This document shows, one piece after another, positions 25,950-35,900 of a DNA stretch of 64,000 bases. This DNA comes from UBA7662 sp036787895. Its GTDB lineage: Bacteria > Bacteroidota > Bacteroidia > UBA7662. The notes under the pieces were generated by a model. That model was not told where the DNA came from. It searched no databases and saw only the letters and a program-made list of their open reading frames with translations. Position 1 is the stretch's first letter; every line of letters begins with the position of its first letter. Where the stretch lies: assembly GCA_036787895.1 (NCBI GenBank), contig DAIQOK010000009.1, forward strand, positions 48,056-112,055, written 5' to 3'. Position numbers and translations under genes: made by a program.

Positions 25950-27720
25950 TTCGCCAATACAGGCCGGGCCCTTGCTGGCGGGCATCAACTATCCCGCTGA
26001 TCTGCGCCAACTGGCACCGGAACAACTACCACAACTAGCCGATGAACTCCGGCATTTTATACTTGATGCCGTATCGGCTTATGGCGGGCATTTGGCGGCA
26101 AGTTTAGGCGTAGTTGAACTTACAGTTGCCCTACATTATCACTTTAAAACCCCCGACGACCGGCTCATCTGGGATGTTGGGCACCAGGCATATGGCCATA
26201 AAATACTCACCGGAAGACGGGATATTTTTCATACGAACCGTAGCAAAGGTGGCATTAGTGGCTTCCCCAAGCGTAACGAAAGTGAATACGATGCTTTCGG
26301 TACAGGACATTCCTCTACCAGCATAAGTGCCGCTTTAGGCATGGCGCTGGCTGCTAAAATGCAGGGCCAACACCAACGCCGACACATTGCCGTAATTGGC
26401 GATGGCGCACTTACAGGGGGTATGGCCTTCGAGGCCTTGAACCAGGCGGCTGTAGAAGAGCTGAGCCTGCTTATCATCGTGAACGACAATGCCATGTCGA
26501 TCGACCCTAATGTGGGTGGTTTACTACAGCATCTGTTGGCTTTGCGGAATGGTCAGGCTCAGCACCCCAATTGGTTTGAACAGCTCGGTTTACGTTATAG
26601 TGGCCCTGTAGATGGCCATGATTTGGCTGCCTTGCAGAAAACATTCGCCGACTACGACAAACAGGGCGGCGTTCAAATCCTCCATGTGCTGACCACCAAG
26701 GGCAAAGGTTATGCCCCAGCCGAAGAAGACCAGCTGAAATGGCATGCTACAGGTTTATTCGATAAAATCAGTGGCAGTCAACAGCCCGTTATAAACCGAA
26801 AAACTGGCCCCAAATACCAGGATGTATTCGGGCAGACCTTGCTGGAATTGGCACAATCCGACGATAGGGTATTTGGCATCACCCCTGCCATGCCCAGCGG
26901 TTCGGGCATGAATTTGTTGATGCAAAAGCTCCCCGACCGTGCCCGCGATGTGGGTATAGCCGAGCAACATGCGGTGACCCTCTCTGCCGGCATGGCCGCC
27001 GAAGGTTTGGCACCCTTTTGCGCCATTTATTCGACTTTTTTGCAGCGTGCTTACGACCAGCTGATCCACGACGTAGCGTTGCAAAAGCTACCGGTAGTGT
27101 TTTGCCTTGACCGCGGTGGATTGGTAGGTGCCGATGGCGCCACCCATCACGGAGCTTTCGATTTGGCTTATCTCCAGCTCATCCCCAATCTCATCGTAGC
27201 CGCGCCACGCAATGAACGAGAACTGAGAAATTTGCTTTACACCGCCTTGCAGCAAAGGGAGCTTCCATTCGCCATACGTTATCCGCGGGGCAATGGCAAC
27301 GACCCCGATTGGAAGCAGCCATTCAAACTGCTCCCACCTGGGAAAGGTGAACGTTTGCAAAGTGGCCAAAGTGCTACCATCATCAGTATTGGTACCATGG
27401 TCGAGCAGGTGAGCGAAGCCATTTCGGGCATAGCGGATATTGGCCATATGGACATGCGCTATGTAAAACCTATGGATGAAATATTGTTACGACAGGCAGC
27501 CCAAACACCGCTGATTATTACAGTGGAAGATGGTTGTGTTATCGGCGGTGCCGGTTCAGCCATTGGCGCCTGGTTGCAAGCCAATCAATATCGGGGTCGT
27601 TTTATCGCCCTCGGTTTGCCCGATAAATTCATTGACCAGGGGAGTCAGGAAGAGCTGTTTGCTGAACTCGGACTGGATGCTGCGGGCATCCGGGCTGTAT
27701 TGCGGGAAGCTATGTTATAG
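25942..27720 (+). CDS. dxs: 1-Deoxy-D-xylulose-5-phosphate synthase
   Basis: A 592-residue thiamine-diphosphate enzyme that condenses pyruvate and glyceraldehyde 3-phosphate, the first step of the MEP isoprenoid pathway. TPP and metal binding: VIGDGALTGGMAFEALNQ with IIVNDNAMSIDPNVGG. The transketolase pyrimidine domain starts near residue 290 (QDVFGQTLLELA) and includes GIAEQHAVTLSAGMAAEGL, with the catalytic glutamate; the C-terminal domain contains EDGCVIGGAGSAI. It is slightly shorter than E. coli Dxs (620). The GTG at 25942 overlaps the antiporter by 8 bp. The product feeds the menaquinone side chain made by the men genes. Confidence 0.95.
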   Translation: MANSPIQAGPLLAGINYPADLRQLAPEQLPQLADELRHFILDAVSAYGGHLAASLGVVELTVALHYHFKTPDDRLIWDVGHQAYGHKILTGRRDIFHTNRSKGGISGFPKRNESEYDAFGTGHSSTSISAALGMALAAKMQGQHQRRHIAVIGDGALTGGMAFEALNQAAVEELSLLIIVNDNAMSIDPNVGGLLQHLLALRNGQAQHPNWFEQLGLRYSGPVDGHDLAALQKTFADYDKQGGVQILHVLTTKGKGYAPAEEDQLKWHATGLFDKISGSQQPVINRKTGPKYQDVFGQTLLELAQSDDRVFGITPAMPSGSGMNLLMQKLPDRARDVGIAEQHAVTLSAGMAAEGLAPFCAIYSTFLQRAYDQLIHDVALQKLPVVFCLDRGGLVGADGATHHGAFDLAYLQLIPNLIVAAPRNERELRNLLYTALQQRELPFAIRYPRGNGNDPDWKQPFKLLPPGKGERLQSGQSATIISIGTMVEQVSEAISGIADIGHMDMRYVKPMDEILLRQAAQTPLIITVEDGCVIGGAGSAIGAWLQANQYRGRFIALGLPDKFIDQGSQEELFAELGLDAAGIRAVLREAML

Positions 27721-27754
27721 GTGTTTTTGTAGCTTTAGAAAATTAAAGCCAAGG

Positions 27755-28177
27755 ATGACCTATAAAAGGCTGATAAAAACCGACGACACATCTACAACCC
27801 TGCTTATCCGATTGATGGTAGGCACAGTGTTTTTATCGGAAGGGATTCAAAAGTTTTTGTTTCCTGCCCTGCGGGGTGCTGGTCGTTTTGAAAAAATTGG
27901 ACTGCCTTCACCAGAATTCCTCGGGAGTTTTGTGGGTGGTTTCGAAGTTTTATGTGGAGTGTTGATATTAGTTGGCCTATTCACCCGATTGGCCAGCATT
28001 CCGCTAATTATTATCATGCTTGTGGCCATTGTCACTACCAAAGCTGAGGTATTGGCCAAGAATGGTTTCTGGGAGATGCTGCATGGCAGTCGCACCGATT
28101 GGTCGATGTTGCTGGGTAGCCTGTTTCTGCTCATCCGTGGTGGTGGGAAGTGGTCGGCCGACCGTATATTTAATTAA
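27755..28177 (+). CDS. DoxX family membrane protein
   Basis: A 140-residue protein with four hydrophobic helices. DoxX hallmarks are LLIRLMVGTVFLSEGIQKFLFP, GSFVGGFEVLCGVLILVGLFTRLASIPLIIIML and the terminal LLIRGGGKWSADR. It is only distantly similar to the DoxX protein at 11406. The ATG at 27755 comes 34 bp after dxs, so it may be read from the same transcript. Exact reaction unknown; DoxX proteins are connected with redox balance and detoxification. Confidence 0.85.
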   Translation: MTYKRLIKTDDTSTTLLIRLMVGTVFLSEGIQKFLFPALRGAGRFEKIGLPSPEFLGSFVGGFEVLCGVLILVGLFTRLASIPLIIIMLVAIVTTKAEVLAKNGFWEMLHGSRTDWSMLLGSLFLLIRGGGKWSADRIFN

Positions 28178-28291
28178 ACTATCCGGACTGTCCTGGTTTT
28201 GGTCGTTGGCTAACCGCACATTCCAGTCGCTTTTTGATATAATGCCCAAGGCTGGTACATTTACACATCAATAATTTTAAATATTACCGGC

Positions 28292-28636
28292 TTGCAAAGC
28301 GTAGAAACCTATATAAACAGCTTTCCGGCCGAGCTGCAAGTGACACTTCGACAAGTCCGTAAGCTCATTCTGGAAACTGCCCCTGAAGCCACAGAAAGTA
28401 TGGCCTATGGCATGCCAGCTTATAAAATCAAGGGTAAACCCCTGGTCTATTTCGCCGGCTATAAAAATCATATCGGTTTTTATGCTACACCCACAGGACA
28501 TGAGGCATTTGCCAGGGAGTTGAGCCAATACAAACAGGGCAAAGGCTCCGTACAATTTCCGCTGACCAAACCCTTGCCTTACGACCTCATCCAACGCATG
28601 GTAGCTTTCAGGAGAGCAGAACAACTCAGCAAGTGA
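28292..28636 (+). CDS. DUF1801 / YdhG-like small protein
   Basis: A 114-residue soluble protein. The signature is EATESMAYGMPAYKIKGKPLVYFAGYKNHIGFY followed by the KGSVQFPLTKPLPYDLIQRMV tail, which matches YdhG-type DUF1801 proteins with a frataxin-like fold; an iron-chaperone role was proposed for one Bacillus relative. The only plausible start is TTG at 28292, since no ATG lies in frame between the preceding stop and the conserved region. It is paralogous to, but clearly divergent from, the protein at 478. Confidence 0.82.
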   Translation: MQSVETYINSFPAELQVTLRQVRKLILETAPEATESMAYGMPAYKIKGKPLVYFAGYKNHIGFYATPTGHEAFARELSQYKQGKGSVQFPLTKPLPYDLIQRMVAFRRAEQLSK

Positions 28637-28714
28637 TTGAGAATTGGCAGAAAAATTTAAATTCTCCTTTTGCGACATCTGCAACTTTTGAGACCCGAAG
28701 CCTATTAAAGAAAT

Positions 28715-29593
28715 ATGTCTAATCAAAATCATCCGCTTCATTTCAGGCCACTCGGTGATGCCGAAGAACCACCTTACGAATTATTGTTGCTCGCCGATCC
28801 GGAACTTGCTGCTATACACAAATACCTTGGCCAGTCGGAAATAGTATTGGCTTTTAATGCCGAAAAGTTGGTTGGCGTTTATGTTTTACTCGCCTATAAC
28901 AAAGTGGCTGCCGAAATAAAAAACATCGCCGTTGCTGAACCCTGGCAAGGCCGTGGCATTGGCCGACAATTACTTGAACATGCCATTCAAGCTGCACGCG
29001 ACAACGGGTTTAGGGATATATATATTGGCACTGCCAATACAAGTTTTGGACAGTTGGCCCTTTATCAAAAATTGGGTTTCCGACTGTTCGACATTAGAAA
29101 AAACTACTTCGTCAATAACTATGCTTCACCGCTTTTTGAAAATGGCTTAGCTGTAACAGATATGCTCATGTTGCAACTCAAATTGGTTGAGGATGCAACA
29201 AATTCAATAAGATTCAGCCTCAATCAAATTACTTTACCGGTGAAATCGGTAGAAAAATCCTTAGCTTTTTATAGCCGGTTTGGACTCCAACCCTTGGTAA
29301 TTTCTCTCCCACATTACGCCCGATTACTCAGTAGTGATGGCCAAACCACCTTGTCGTTGGAAGCCAATGACAGTGCCAATGGTGCTACAGGAGCTCATTT
29401 GTATTTCGAGTCCGACGACTTGGATGAAATGGTGGAAAACCTTCAAAAAAAAGGCTTCGAATTTGATTCAGCCCCTACCGATCAAAACTGGTTATGGCGT
29501 GAAGCCAGGCTCACCGACCCGGATGGGCATCAACTCATTTGTTACCGGGCCGGCGACATGCGCCTCAATCCGCCTTGGCGAGTGAGTGGCTGA
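28715..29593 (+). CDS. GNAT acetyltransferase fused to a glyoxalase-like (VOC) domain
   Basis: A 292-residue protein with two domains. Residues 1-145 are a GNAT acetyltransferase: AEIKNIAVAEPWQGRGIGRQLLEHAIQAARDNG contains the acetyl-CoA loop (Q-G-R-G-I-G), then LALYQKLGFRLFDIRKNYF. Residues 168-285 are a VOC/glyoxalase domain: ITLPVKSVEKSLAFYSRFGLQPL opens it and LWREARLTDPDGHQLICYRAG closes it with a D-P-D-G-H motif and a glutamate in WREA. VOC domains often bind metal or antibiotics such as bleomycin. The pairing suggests modification and sequestration of one small compound, but no substrate can be named. Confidence 0.82.
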   Translation: MSNQNHPLHFRPLGDAEEPPYELLLLADPELAAIHKYLGQSEIVLAFNAEKLVGVYVLLAYNKVAAEIKNIAVAEPWQGRGIGRQLLEHAIQAARDNGFRDIYIGTANTSFGQLALYQKLGFRLFDIRKNYFVNNYASPLFENGLAVTDMLMLQLKLVEDATNSIRFSLNQITLPVKSVEKSLAFYSRFGLQPLVISLPHYARLLSSDGQTTLSLEANDSANGATGAHLYFESDDLDEMVENLQKKGFEFDSAPTDQNWLWREARLTDPDGHQLICYRAGDMRLNPPWRVSG

Positions 29594-29655
29594 TTTTCGA
29601 TTTAATGAAAAGAGTTATGCTTAAAAAATGACATATTCGATATAATTAATCCAAT

Positions 29656-30078
29656 ATGGAAGAAAATTTTGCTGTGGAATTACGACTGCGTATCGACTGG
29701 TGCGAGTTGGATTATTTTGGACATGTAAATAATGTCTCCTTTTTCAAATACATTCAGTCGGCTCGGGTAAATTATTGGGATCAGGTAGGTATCACCCAAA
29801 CTCATCTTGATACTCGAATTGGCCCGATGTTGGCCAGTTGTCAGTGCGATTTCCGGCAGCCCCTGTTTTATCCCGGTGATGTATTAATACAATCCCGGAT
29901 CGATTTTATCCGCAATACGAGTTTTAGCATCGTCCATCGCCTACTGAATGCTCAGGGCGCATGTGTTGCCGAAGCACGGGATATTATGGTGATGTTCGAC
30001 TTTAATCTAAATCAAAAAATAGCCTTTCCGAATGATATCAGGAGGAATATAGAATTGCTGGAAGGGAAAAATATTTAA
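29656..30078 (+). CDS. Acyl-CoA thioesterase (4HBT/YbgC-like)
   Basis: A 140-residue single hot-dog domain protein. The 4HBT signature is RIDWCELDYFGHVNNVSFFKYIQSARVNYW, with the catalytic aspartate region just before GHVNN replaced by D-Y-F-G-H-V-N-N, as in many YbgC-like enzymes. The central strand segment CDFRQPLFYPGDVLIQSRIDFI also fits. Such enzymes hydrolyse short or medium acyl-CoA thioesters as tetramers in the cytosol. It lies alone between the GNAT-VOC gene and the S9 peptidase. A possible terminator hairpin follows at 30086. Confidence 0.85.
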   Translation: MEENFAVELRLRIDWCELDYFGHVNNVSFFKYIQSARVNYWDQVGITQTHLDTRIGPMLASCQCDFRQPLFYPGDVLIQSRIDFIRNTSFSIVHRLLNAQGACVAEARDIMVMFDFNLNQKIAFPNDIRRNIELLEGKNI

Positions 30079-30085
30079 GGATACC

Positions 30086-30104
30086 GGCATACTTGCGATA
30101 TGCC
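30086..30104 (+). terminator. Short hairpin after the thioesterase gene
   Basis: A perfect 6-bp stem, GGCATA and TATGCC, with a 7-base loop, lies 8 bp after the stop. There is no T-run, so it is only a weak terminator candidate. Confidence 0.35.
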
Positions 30105-30156
30105 AAAACCATTCACAGAGCATTCGCTAATTTGAGTCGCTAATTATGTTTAGAGG

Positions 30157-32520
30157 ATGAAGTTCACTTTTTATCTCGCACTGTTTTTATGCGTCAGCTT
30201 AAACAGTACGGCACAGCACAGCCTGTCATTGGCCGACATCATGACCGGCCCCGATTTTGTTGGCCAGCTGCCCAGCCAGCCCAATTGGTCAGTCGACGGC
30301 AAAAGTTTGTACTTCAACTGGAAAACCGACAGCAACCACCTCGACCAGCCTTATGTATTTGAAACAGTAACCAATAAAGTCAGGCCACTTCGTTTGGAAG
30401 AAAGACGACAACCCTATCAGACGCAGCGGCTATATAATGTCAATCGCAGTAAAAATGTATATGTATATCAGGGCGATCTTTTTCTGCACGATCAACAGGC
30501 AGGCAAAACCTTACAAATTACCAATACCCTTGCCCGGGAAAATAACCCGCAATTCAGCTCCGACGGACAGTATATTCTCTTTGAGCTCGACCAGAACATC
30601 TATTCCTGGCAAATAGGTAGCGGCAGTTTACAGCAGTTAAGTCAGTTTATTGCCGGGAACAAGCCGGAAGAAGCTAAAAAAACCGATCAGCAACGCTGGC
30701 TCGAAGCCGACCAACTGACTGAATTTGAAGTATTACGTCGGCGCAAAGCTAAAGCCGATAGCAGCAAGGCGCTGAATAAATTATTGGAAACCAAGCGCCC
30801 CAAGGCCATTTATCTCGGCAAAAATCGCATCAGCGGCATCAGTATCAGCCCTGATAGGCTATTCATACACTACCGCCTCACTCCCGCAACTACAGCTAAA
30901 TCCACCGAGGTACCCAACTATGTGACCCTCGATGGTTATACCACCGATTTAAACAGCCGTCCGAAGGTTGGTGAGCCCGATGCTCTGAGCAGTTACTGGA
31001 TTTACGACACGATGGCAGATTCCACCTATGAAGTCAAAACCACCGATTTGCCTTTCATCAAACGTAAGCCTGCTTTTTTGCGCGACTATCACCAAGGTGG
31101 CAAAGCCTGGGTAGACAGCTTCGAAAATGCCCGGCAGGTACAAATCAGCACTCCAATATTTAATCAACGCGGAAATTATGCCGTACTTAACATTCGATCA
31201 GTAGATAACAAAGACCGCTGGATTGTATTGCTCAACCCTAAAAACGGACAACTCCAACTCATCGACCACCAACACGACAGTGCCTGGATTGCCGGCCCAG
31301 GTATCCATGCCGGTGCCATGGGCTTTTTGGCTGATGAGGAGACCCTTTGGTTTCAAAGTGAAAAAACCGGTTATTCCCACCTCTATCTACATCATCTCCC
31401 TACCCAAACTACCCGTCAGCTCACATCTGGCTCGTATGAAATACTGCAAGCAAGCTTGTCGAACGATAAAAAATCGTTCTACGTCCACGCAAACAAAGAA
31501 GGCCCTTTCGAAATTCACTTCTACCGTATCGACATCAAAAGCGGCGTTTGGACCCGATTAACAAAAGCAAAAGGTCGGCATGAAGTAAGCCTATCTCCCG
31601 ACGAAAGCAAAATGGCCATCCTATACAGCTACAGCAACCAACCCACTGAGTTGTTTTGGCAAGCCAACCAGCCCAAAGCAGTCATGCAGCAAATCACCGA
31701 AAGCACTACACCCGCCTTTCAAGCTTATGCCTGGCGTGATCCGGCCATCGTTTTTGTCCCGGCCCGTGATGGTGCACAAGTGCCCGCACGCATTTATGAG
31801 CCCACAGCAGCCAAAAAAAATGGCGCAGCCATACTTTTTGTCCATGGTGCCGGCTATTTGCAAAATGTGCATTACGGCTGGAGTCAGTATTATAGGGAAT
31901 ATATGTTCCATAATTTCCTCGCCGACCTCGGTTATACTGTGCTCGACATCGACTATCGCGGTAGTGCCGGCTACGGAAGAGCCTGGCGCACTGCTATTTA
32001 CCGGCATATGGGCGGTAAAGATTTAGATGACCAGGTAGATGGCGCCCGCTTTCTGGTCGCTGAAAAAGGCATAGATTCGGCCAGAATTGGCATATATGGC
32101 GGTTCCTATGGCGGATTTATCACGCTCATGGCCCTTACTACCCAACCCGGTGTTTTTACCGCCGGAGCAGCGCTGCGCAGTGTTACCGATTGGGCTCATT
32201 ACAATCACGGTTATACCAGCAACATTCTAAACACCCCAACCACCGATAGCCTGGCTTACCGGCGCAGCTCACCTATCTATTATGCCGACCAACTGCAAGG
32301 TAAATTGTTGATGCTGCATGGCGTAGTAGATGTCAATGTGCATTACTAGGATGTGGTACGTATGACGCAGCGCTTCATCGAAGCCGGCAAAACCAATTGG
32401 GACCTCGCCATTTACCCCATGGAAGACCACGGTTTTATAGAAAGCAGCAGTTGGCTGGATGAATACCGCCGCATCTTTGAGCTGTTCGAGACAAACTTAA
32501 ATGCTCCTGCTCAACGTTAG
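30157..32520 (+). pseudogene. S9-family (DPP IV-like) exported peptidase, interrupted by an in-frame TAG
   Basis: The frame encodes a signal peptide (FTFYLALFLCVSLNSTAQ), a beta-propeller with DPP IV-like repeats (about residues 30-520) and an alpha/beta-hydrolase domain. The nucleophile is S650 in GIYGGSYGGF and the acid D725 in MLHGVVDVNVHY. The frame stops at a TAG at 32347-32349, then continues without interruption for 56 more codons to a TAG at 32518. The continuation holds the catalytic histidine (H758 in MEDHGF) and the usual C-terminal helix. One C-to-T change in CAG (Gln, expected after NVHY) would explain the stop. The 730-residue product would lack the histidine and should be inactive. 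A sequencing error or amber suppression remains possible. Confidence 0.8.
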
Positions 32521-32929
32521 AAGAGTATTTAGTATTCATTGTCGGGACTTTAGCTTATCGATCTGAGCGCCATTTTTCTTGTTGTTTGACCTTTGTGGCT
32601 GGTGCTGATTGTGGTCGGGAAGTCGATAGTCGATTGGTCCAAAATCCATATGTTCTTGTGGAAGCATCATGATTTGTCGAACAGGTATGTAGTCTGCTTC
32701 TGAAGCCACAACGCCCGTCCACATGCTGGACTGTCGAGCAGATTGGAGGACATGCAGCTCTCCGATTGAATTTATCAAACTAAGTCAGAGCAAAACACAT
32801 AAATCAAATTTGAATACTTAATTCACTTTTTAACAAAAGAGATTAATTAACTTGCTACAGCGTTGTGGCCTCTCACCCGGGGAACACGCCGATACCATCC
32901 TTCGAACACCACTTCGCCGTTTGGTTACT
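32521..32929. other. Intergenic region upstream of the multi-PAS kinase
   Basis: A 409-bp gap. An 80-codon frame on the minus strand (32536-32778) begins MINSIGELHVLQSARQS and ends in a glutamine- and lysine-rich tail; I recognise no family, it has no neighbour on its strand and I do not call it a gene. The following 75 bp (32852-32929) are in frame with the kinase and begin with TTG, but are not like a PAS domain. No TAnnTTTG box or terminator with T-run was found. Confidence 0.4.
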
Positions 32930-35900
32930 ATGAAAAAAAAAGAACTGAATGCCGTTGCCCGTGAAAACGAAAACCGGGTAAAGCTGCTACACAGCCAGAC
33001 CGAAATCCTGGCTAAAACGGGCAGTTGGGAGCTTGATTTGCGATCTTATCAACTCTTCTGGTCGGATGGTGTTTACCACATTTTGGGCTATAAGCCCCAA
33101 TCATTTGTGGTTGATTTCGACCGAGGATTATCCGTAATTCACCCCGAAGATCAGGAAAGTGCCGTTGCTGAGATGCAACAAGCCATACAAGCAGGCAGGG
33201 ACTACAACATTCAAAAACGATTTATCACCGCGAAAGGAGAAATCAAGCACATCAGGTCGTTGGGTAAAGTGCTGAAAAACGAAGCAGGTGAGGCTTACAA
33301 ACTTATAGGAATATTCCAGGACATCACCGAACAAGTGGAGGTCTATCGTGCCATAGAGCAAGAAAAGGAGCTGAATGAAGATGTAATTCAGATGCTACCC
33401 AATGTATTTTTCATTTTCAACAAGGAAGGTAAATTTTTACTCTGGAACCAGGCCTTTGAAAAAATAAGCGGCTACCTGTCAAGCGAAATAAATGACATGC
33501 ATCCGCTTGATTTTTTCCCGGAAAAGGTCAAACACCTGGTACAAAAACAAATAGATGCTGTCTTTGATACTGGTTTCAAACAAGCAGAATTACCGTTGTT
33601 GAGCCGAACCGGCTTTGAACTTCCCTTCAATTTTACAGCCCGAACCATTCAATTTAAAGGTCAAAGCTGTTTATGTGGCATTGGCATCGATATCAGTAAA
33701 ACCAAAGAAGCGCTACTGGAAATCAGCCTCATGCTCAACAATACCGAAGAGTGTTTCATACTGTTGAACAGATCGTTGGAAATCGTTTCTTTCAATAAAC
33801 AATTCGACCTTTTTTACCGTGAAATTTTTCAGCAATCAGTTAATAAAGGCAGTTCTATACTCGATTATGCAATTGACAATCAACGGGAAAGGCTTTTTGA
33901 GCTCTACCTGCAAGTGCTGGCCGGAAAAACGATAAACCGCGAAATAAAAATCGACAGCCCGCAAGGTGAAAGAATATTCAGCATCCGATATGCTCCGGCC
34001 AAAGACAATTACGATGCCATAGTTGGTGCATTTGTCACTGCTGTTGAAATTACTCTACAAGACAAGGCCAAAAAGCAGCTACAGCAGCGAGAAACCGAGT
34101 TGCAGGAGATACTCGACAGTTCCTTGGACGTCATTTGCATATTCGACAATGAAGGTGTATTTAAATTGGTCAGTCCTGCAGCCTCAACCATTTGGGGATA
34201 TACACCAGAAGAATTACTTAACAGAAAATATACTGAACTAATTCATCCCGATGATCTCATAGCGCATTCAATTGAAAATATTCAAACCACCGATGATGGC
34301 ACTATAAACAATCTGCAAAACCGTTACATCCACAAAAACGGCCACGAGGTGCATATGCTATGGTCGGTTCGTTTCAAAGACGGCAAAACGGTTGCTGTTG
34401 GCAGGGATATCAGTGAGCTTAAAAAAACCGAACAACTTATTCAAGCGAATGAAGCCCGGTTCCGGGCGTTGGTCGAAAATGGCGCCGATGCAATAGCCAT
34501 CATTGGTCCCGATGGCAAGGCGACTTATGTTTCTCCCTCTATAACCCAGGTCCTTGGCTACAGCGAATCCGAAGCCCTGGAGCTGAATTTATTCGAAATT
34601 GTTCATCCGGAAGACATTGCCGGCGTAGCAGAAAAAATGCAATTGGTGCTCGATAAACCGGGCATTCCCATTCCGGGATATACCTCCCGGACCAAACACA
34701 AAAACGGAAGTTGGCGTTGGCTCGAAGCTACCATCACCAATATGCTGCATGTGCCCGGCATACAGGGTATAGTAGATAATTTCAGGGATGTAACCGATCA
34801 AATAGAAACAGCCCGCAAGCTCGCACTCAGCGAAAAACGCTATAAAGCCCTCGTGCAGGAAGGCTCCGACCTCACTGCCATACTCGATTTGCAGGGTAAT
34901 TATACCTATGCCAGTCCAAGTTACCCCATACTCATGGGCTACGATACTTCCGAGCTCATTGGCAAAAGCGCCTTCAAACATGTGCATCCCGGCGATCTGG
35001 AACAGGTTCAGGCTACTTTCGCCCGAATTAAGACCGATAAAAGGGTCAGAACCCAACCCTACCGTTACCAACGCAAAAATGGCAGCTGGTGTTGGATGCA
35101 AACCAGTTGTACCAATTTGCTGGACGAAGAAGGCGTAAACGGTATTGTCATCAACTGTGTTGAAATAACAGATTTAGTCCATTACCAGCGCGTACTTCAG
35201 GACAATAACGAGCGATTTAATCTGGTGAACGAAGCCACCAATGATGCCATTTACGATTGGGACGTGGAACATGATTTGTTCGACTGGGGTGCCGGTTTTG
35301 AACGGAATTTCGGTTATAAAATCGGCCATAAGCCCTTCCGATTACAGGATTGGGTAGCCATGATGGACCAACGCGATGCCAGCGGTAAACACGAGCATTG
35401 GGAGGCTTTCATGGCCGACAAAAGTCAAAGCCGATGGACCAATGAATTTCGTTTACGCAAAGCTGATGGCAGCTTAGCCTTTGTAGAAGAAATCGGCCAC
35501 ATGATACGCGACAACAATGGCAAACCACTTCGAATGATAGGTGTGCTACGCGACCAAACCGAAAACAAAATCGAACAGCTGAGGCAAAACATAGAGCACG
35601 ATTTAGCCGCCTATTTCAGTACAGGCAAAAACCTGGCTGAGTCTTTACAGGAAGTCCTAAAATACCTGTCCGCCTTCGGTGCCTTCAACCTGGCCGAAAT
35701 CTGGTTGATGAACCTCGATCAGTCACAGTTAAATCTCTCCGCATATTTCGGCAACGACAAACTTCAAAGACTTTTTTACGGGAAGAACCACTTCAAAAAA
35801 GCCACGAAAGGCGAAGGACTGCCCGGTCAGGCTTGGGCTAAAGGTGAAGTTCAGCTGTGGGATGAAATCGACAAACATCCCGAATTCAAACGTCAGGATC

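Noticed and set aside
32536..32778. An 80-codon minus-strand frame
   Set aside because: No recognised family, an isolated position and a low-complexity tail; kept only as a note in the gap entry.
34589..35101. A 170-codon frame antisense to the multi-PAS kinase
   Set aside because: It mirrors PAS codons and has no own family or start context.
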